Shown piece after piece: positions 62,094 through 64,000 of a DNA stretch of 64,000 nt. The notes below the pieces were generated by a model. That model saw only the letters and a program-made list of their open reading frames with translations, was not told the DNA's origin and made no database searches. This stretch comes from Rhodocyclaceae bacterium (GTDB taxonomy: Bacteria; Pseudomonadota; Gammaproteobacteria; Burkholderiales; Usitatibacteraceae): assembly GCA_020247545.1 (NCBI GenBank), contig JADCIX010000046.1, positions 62,001 through 126,000 on the forward strand, in the 5' to 3' direction. Position numbers and translations under genes: made by a program. Within the stretch, counting starts at the first letter, position 1. Every line of letters starts with the position of its first letter.

Positions 62094-64000
62094 ATGATTG
62101 CCCATGAACTTGAGATGAGCCTCCACGCTGCATTTGTTGAGGCACGCCATAAGCGCCATGAGTTCATTACGGTCGAGCACCTGCTGCTCGCGTTGTTGGA
62201 TAACCCTTCGGCGCAAGAGGTCTTAAAGGCCTGCGCCGCAAAGGTTGATGATCTTCGCAAGAGTCTGTCGGAATTCATCGAACAACATACACCGACCGTC
62301 GCCGGTGATGGTGAGGTCAATACGCAGCCGACGCTCGGTTTTCAACGCGTAATTCAACGCGCCATTCTGCACGTGCAGTCGTCTGGAAAAAAAGAAGTCA
62401 TGGGGGCGAACGTGATGGTGGCGATTTACGGTGAGAAAGACTCCCATGCCGTTTATTACTTGCACCAACAAGGCATTTCGCGGCTCGACGTGGTGAATTT
62501 TATCTCGCATGGCATTTCGAAGGCGGCCCCACAGGGAGCAGAAAAGCCGGAAGCCGGGGCCGACGCGGCCGAGGGCGAGCAGGCCGGGGGCGCGCTTGAG
62601 CAGTTCACGCAAAACCTTAACCAAAGCGCAATTGACGGCAAGACCGATCCGTTGATCGGTCGGGAGCATGAAGTTGAGCGGGTGATTCAAGTTCTTTGCC
62701 GCCGCCGCAAGAATAATCCATTGCTTGTTGGTGAGGCAGGTGTTGGCAAGACAGCAATCGCCGAGGGCCTTGCCAAACGTATTGTCGACGGAGAAGTGCC
62801 CGATATCTTGGCAAAGGCGACGGTCTACTCGTTGGACATGGGATCGTTATTGGCGGGCACCAAGTATCGAGGTGACTTTGAGCAACGCCTCAAAGCCGTC
62901 TTGAAGCAGTTACATGACAATCCCAACGCCGTGCTTTTCATCGACGAGATACATACTTTGATTGGCGCTGGTTCAGCCTCCGGCGGGACATTGGATGCGT
63001 CGAATTTGTTGAAGCCAGCACTTTCTTCGGGACAGCTCAAGTGTATCGGTGCGACAACCTACCAAGAGTTTCGCGGTGTCTTTGAAAAAGATCACGCGCT
63101 GTCCCGCCGCTTTCAGAAAATCGATGTGAACGAGCCATCGGTATCAGAAACAATCGAAATATTGAAAGGACTCAAGTCGCGCTTCGAGACGCATCACAAT
63201 GTTAAGTACACATCAACGGCGCTGACAACTGCGGCTGAACTTGCCGCGAAATACATCAATGACCGGCATCTGCCAGACAAAGCCATCGACGTGATTGATG
63301 AAGCGGGCGCGGCGCAGCGAATTGCGCCAAAATCTAAGCAAAAGAAAACAATCGGCAAAAGTGAGATTGAAGAGATCATTGCCAAGATCGCACGCATACC
63401 CGCGCGCAACGTGTCTAGCGACGATCGCAACGCATTGAAGACACTTGACCGTGATTTGAAGTCAGTCGTTTTTGGGCAAGACAAAGCCATTGAAGCGCTT
63501 TCGGCAGCCATCAAGATGGCGCGTTCCGGGCTCGGTAGCACGACAAAACCCATCGGCTCGTTCCTGTTTTCAGGTCCTACCGGCGTCGGGAAAACCGAAG
63601 TTGCAAAACAGCTCGCCTTTATCTTGGGCGTTGAACTGATTCGTTTCGATATGTCTGAGTACATGGAGCGCCATGCGGTGTCGCGTTTGATTGGTGCGCC
63701 ACCGGGTTACGTGGGATTCGATCAGGGCGGGCTGATGACCGAGGCAATTACCAAACAGCCTTACTCCGTGCTGCTGCTGGACGAAATTGAAAAGGCGCAT
63801 CCGGATATTTACAACGTATTGCTGCAGGTTATGGATCACGGTACGCTTACCGATAACAACGGGCGCAAAGCGGACTTCCGCAATGTTGTTATCATCATGA
63901 CGACCAACGCCGGTGCCTCTGAGTTGTCAAAGACCTCAATTGGATTCACCAATGACAAAAAGGCCGGCGATGAGATGGCGGAAATCAAGCGTATGTTTAC
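62094..64000 (+). CDS. clpA: ATP-dependent Clp protease ATP-binding subunit ClpA (3' end missing)
   Basis: AAA+ unfoldase of the ClpAP protease. About 635 residues are visible with no stop before the window end; full ClpA is about 750. The N-domain opens [14 protein letters not shown]. First AAA module: Walker A GEAGVGKT near 213-220 and Walker [10 protein letters not shown]. Second module: Walker A GPTGVGKT near 494-501 and [13 protein letters not shown]. The IGL/IGF loop was not yet reached. Confidence 0.96.
   Translation, partial: MIAHELEMSLHAAFVEARHKRHEFITVEHLLLALLDNPSAQEVLKACAAKVDDLRKSLSEFIEQHTPTVAGDGEVNTQPTLGFQRVIQRAILHVQSSGKKEVMGANVMVAIYGEKDSHAVYYLHQQGISRLDVVNFISHGISKAAPQGAEKPEAGADAAEGEQAGGALEQFTQNLNQSAIDGKTDPLIGREHEVERVIQVLCRRRKNNPLLVGEAGVGKTAIAEGLAKRIVDGEVPDILAKATVYSLDMGSLLAGTKYRGDFEQRLKAVLKQLHDNPNAVLFIDEIHTLIGAGSASGGTLDASNLLKPALSSGQLKCIGATTYQEFRGVFEKDHALSRRFQKIDVNEPSVSETIEILKGLKSRFETHHNVKYTSTALTTAAELAAKYINDRHLPDKAIDVIDEAGAAQRIAPKSKQKKTIGKSEIEEIIAKIARIPARNVSSDDRNALKTLDRDLKSVVFGQDKAIEALSAAIKMARSGLGSTTKPIGSFLFSGPTGVGKTEVAKQLAFILGVELIRFDMSEYMERHAVSRLIGAPPGYVGFDQGGLMTEAITKQPYSVLLLDEIEKAHPDIYNVLLQVMDHGTLTDNNGRKADFRNVVIIMTTNAGASELSKTSIGFTNDKKAGDEMAEIKRMF

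Noticed and set aside
1-64000. tRNA, rRNA, riboswitch and prophage attachment sites
   Set aside because: I looked for tRNA T-loop patterns, rRNA and integrase genes and saw none; a covariance-model search would settle this.

Overview
The window reads as a chromosomal segment of a betaproteobacterium, most like Burkholderiales or Nitrosomonadales. It is moderately GC-rich and densely coded. The taxonomic hints are a DUF2863 protein, the clpS-clpA pair next to a divergent cold-shock gene, a short beta-class GST, and an N-terminal winged-helix-like domain fused towards an AsmA-like protein. No tRNA, rRNA, CRISPR array, prophage or intact insertion sequence was seen. The only mobile trace is a short IS200/IS605-like transposase remnant near 48.3 kb. 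Genus cannot be decided from the sequence alone.

Layout. 1-5.7 kb: a TRAP transporter (binding protein cut by the window edge, small permease, large permease with an unusual Pro/Ala-rich insert), followed by a glyoxylate/hydroxypyruvate-reductase-type dehydrogenase and a GlxR/3-hydroxyisobutyrate-dehydrogenase-type enzyme; together these look like uptake and reduction of small oxo- or hydroxy-acids. 5.9-24 kb: housekeeping and stress genes, including a GST, the RNA helicase HrpA, an aminotransferase coupled to an SRPBCC lipoprotein, ThpR, DUF2863, a LysR regulator, an AlkD-like glycosylase, a GlcG/HbpS protein, a zinc-ribbon protein, an SDR, a Cys-cluster protein, a PAS-PAS-GGDEF-EAL protein, and a coupled trio (unknown, Kv-beta-type aldo/keto reductase, KTSC protein). 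24-27 kb: malate synthase A divergent from a LysR regulator, with two LysR-type boxes between them.

26.9-35 kb is the most unusual stretch. A FecR/DUF6600 exported protein diverges from a 1214-residue protein that joins a winged-helix-like domain, about 640 residues of Ala/Glu/Arg coiled coil, one membrane helix and an AsmA-like periplasmic domain. This is followed closely by an MsbA-type ABC exporter. The arrangement suggests an envelope lipid-handling module with a large cytoplasmic arm. Ferredoxin-NADP reductase follows.

36-58 kb carries exported or envelope proteins and accessory metabolism: an S9 peptidase, a CaiB/BaiF CoA-transferase, a TonB-dependent receptor, a CorA-like GMN protein, a coupled SOUL/methyltransferase/GDSL operon in which all three products look exported, a KAS III-type synthase, a DUF1838 protein, a D-aminoacylase-type lipoprotein, an acetyltransferase, a phosphodiester-glycosidase lipoprotein and a DUF349 protein. 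58.7-64 kb: mnmA, a small exported Lys/Ala/Glu-rich protein, rluE-like pseudouridine synthase, a cold-shock protein, and clpS-clpA (clpA runs off the window).
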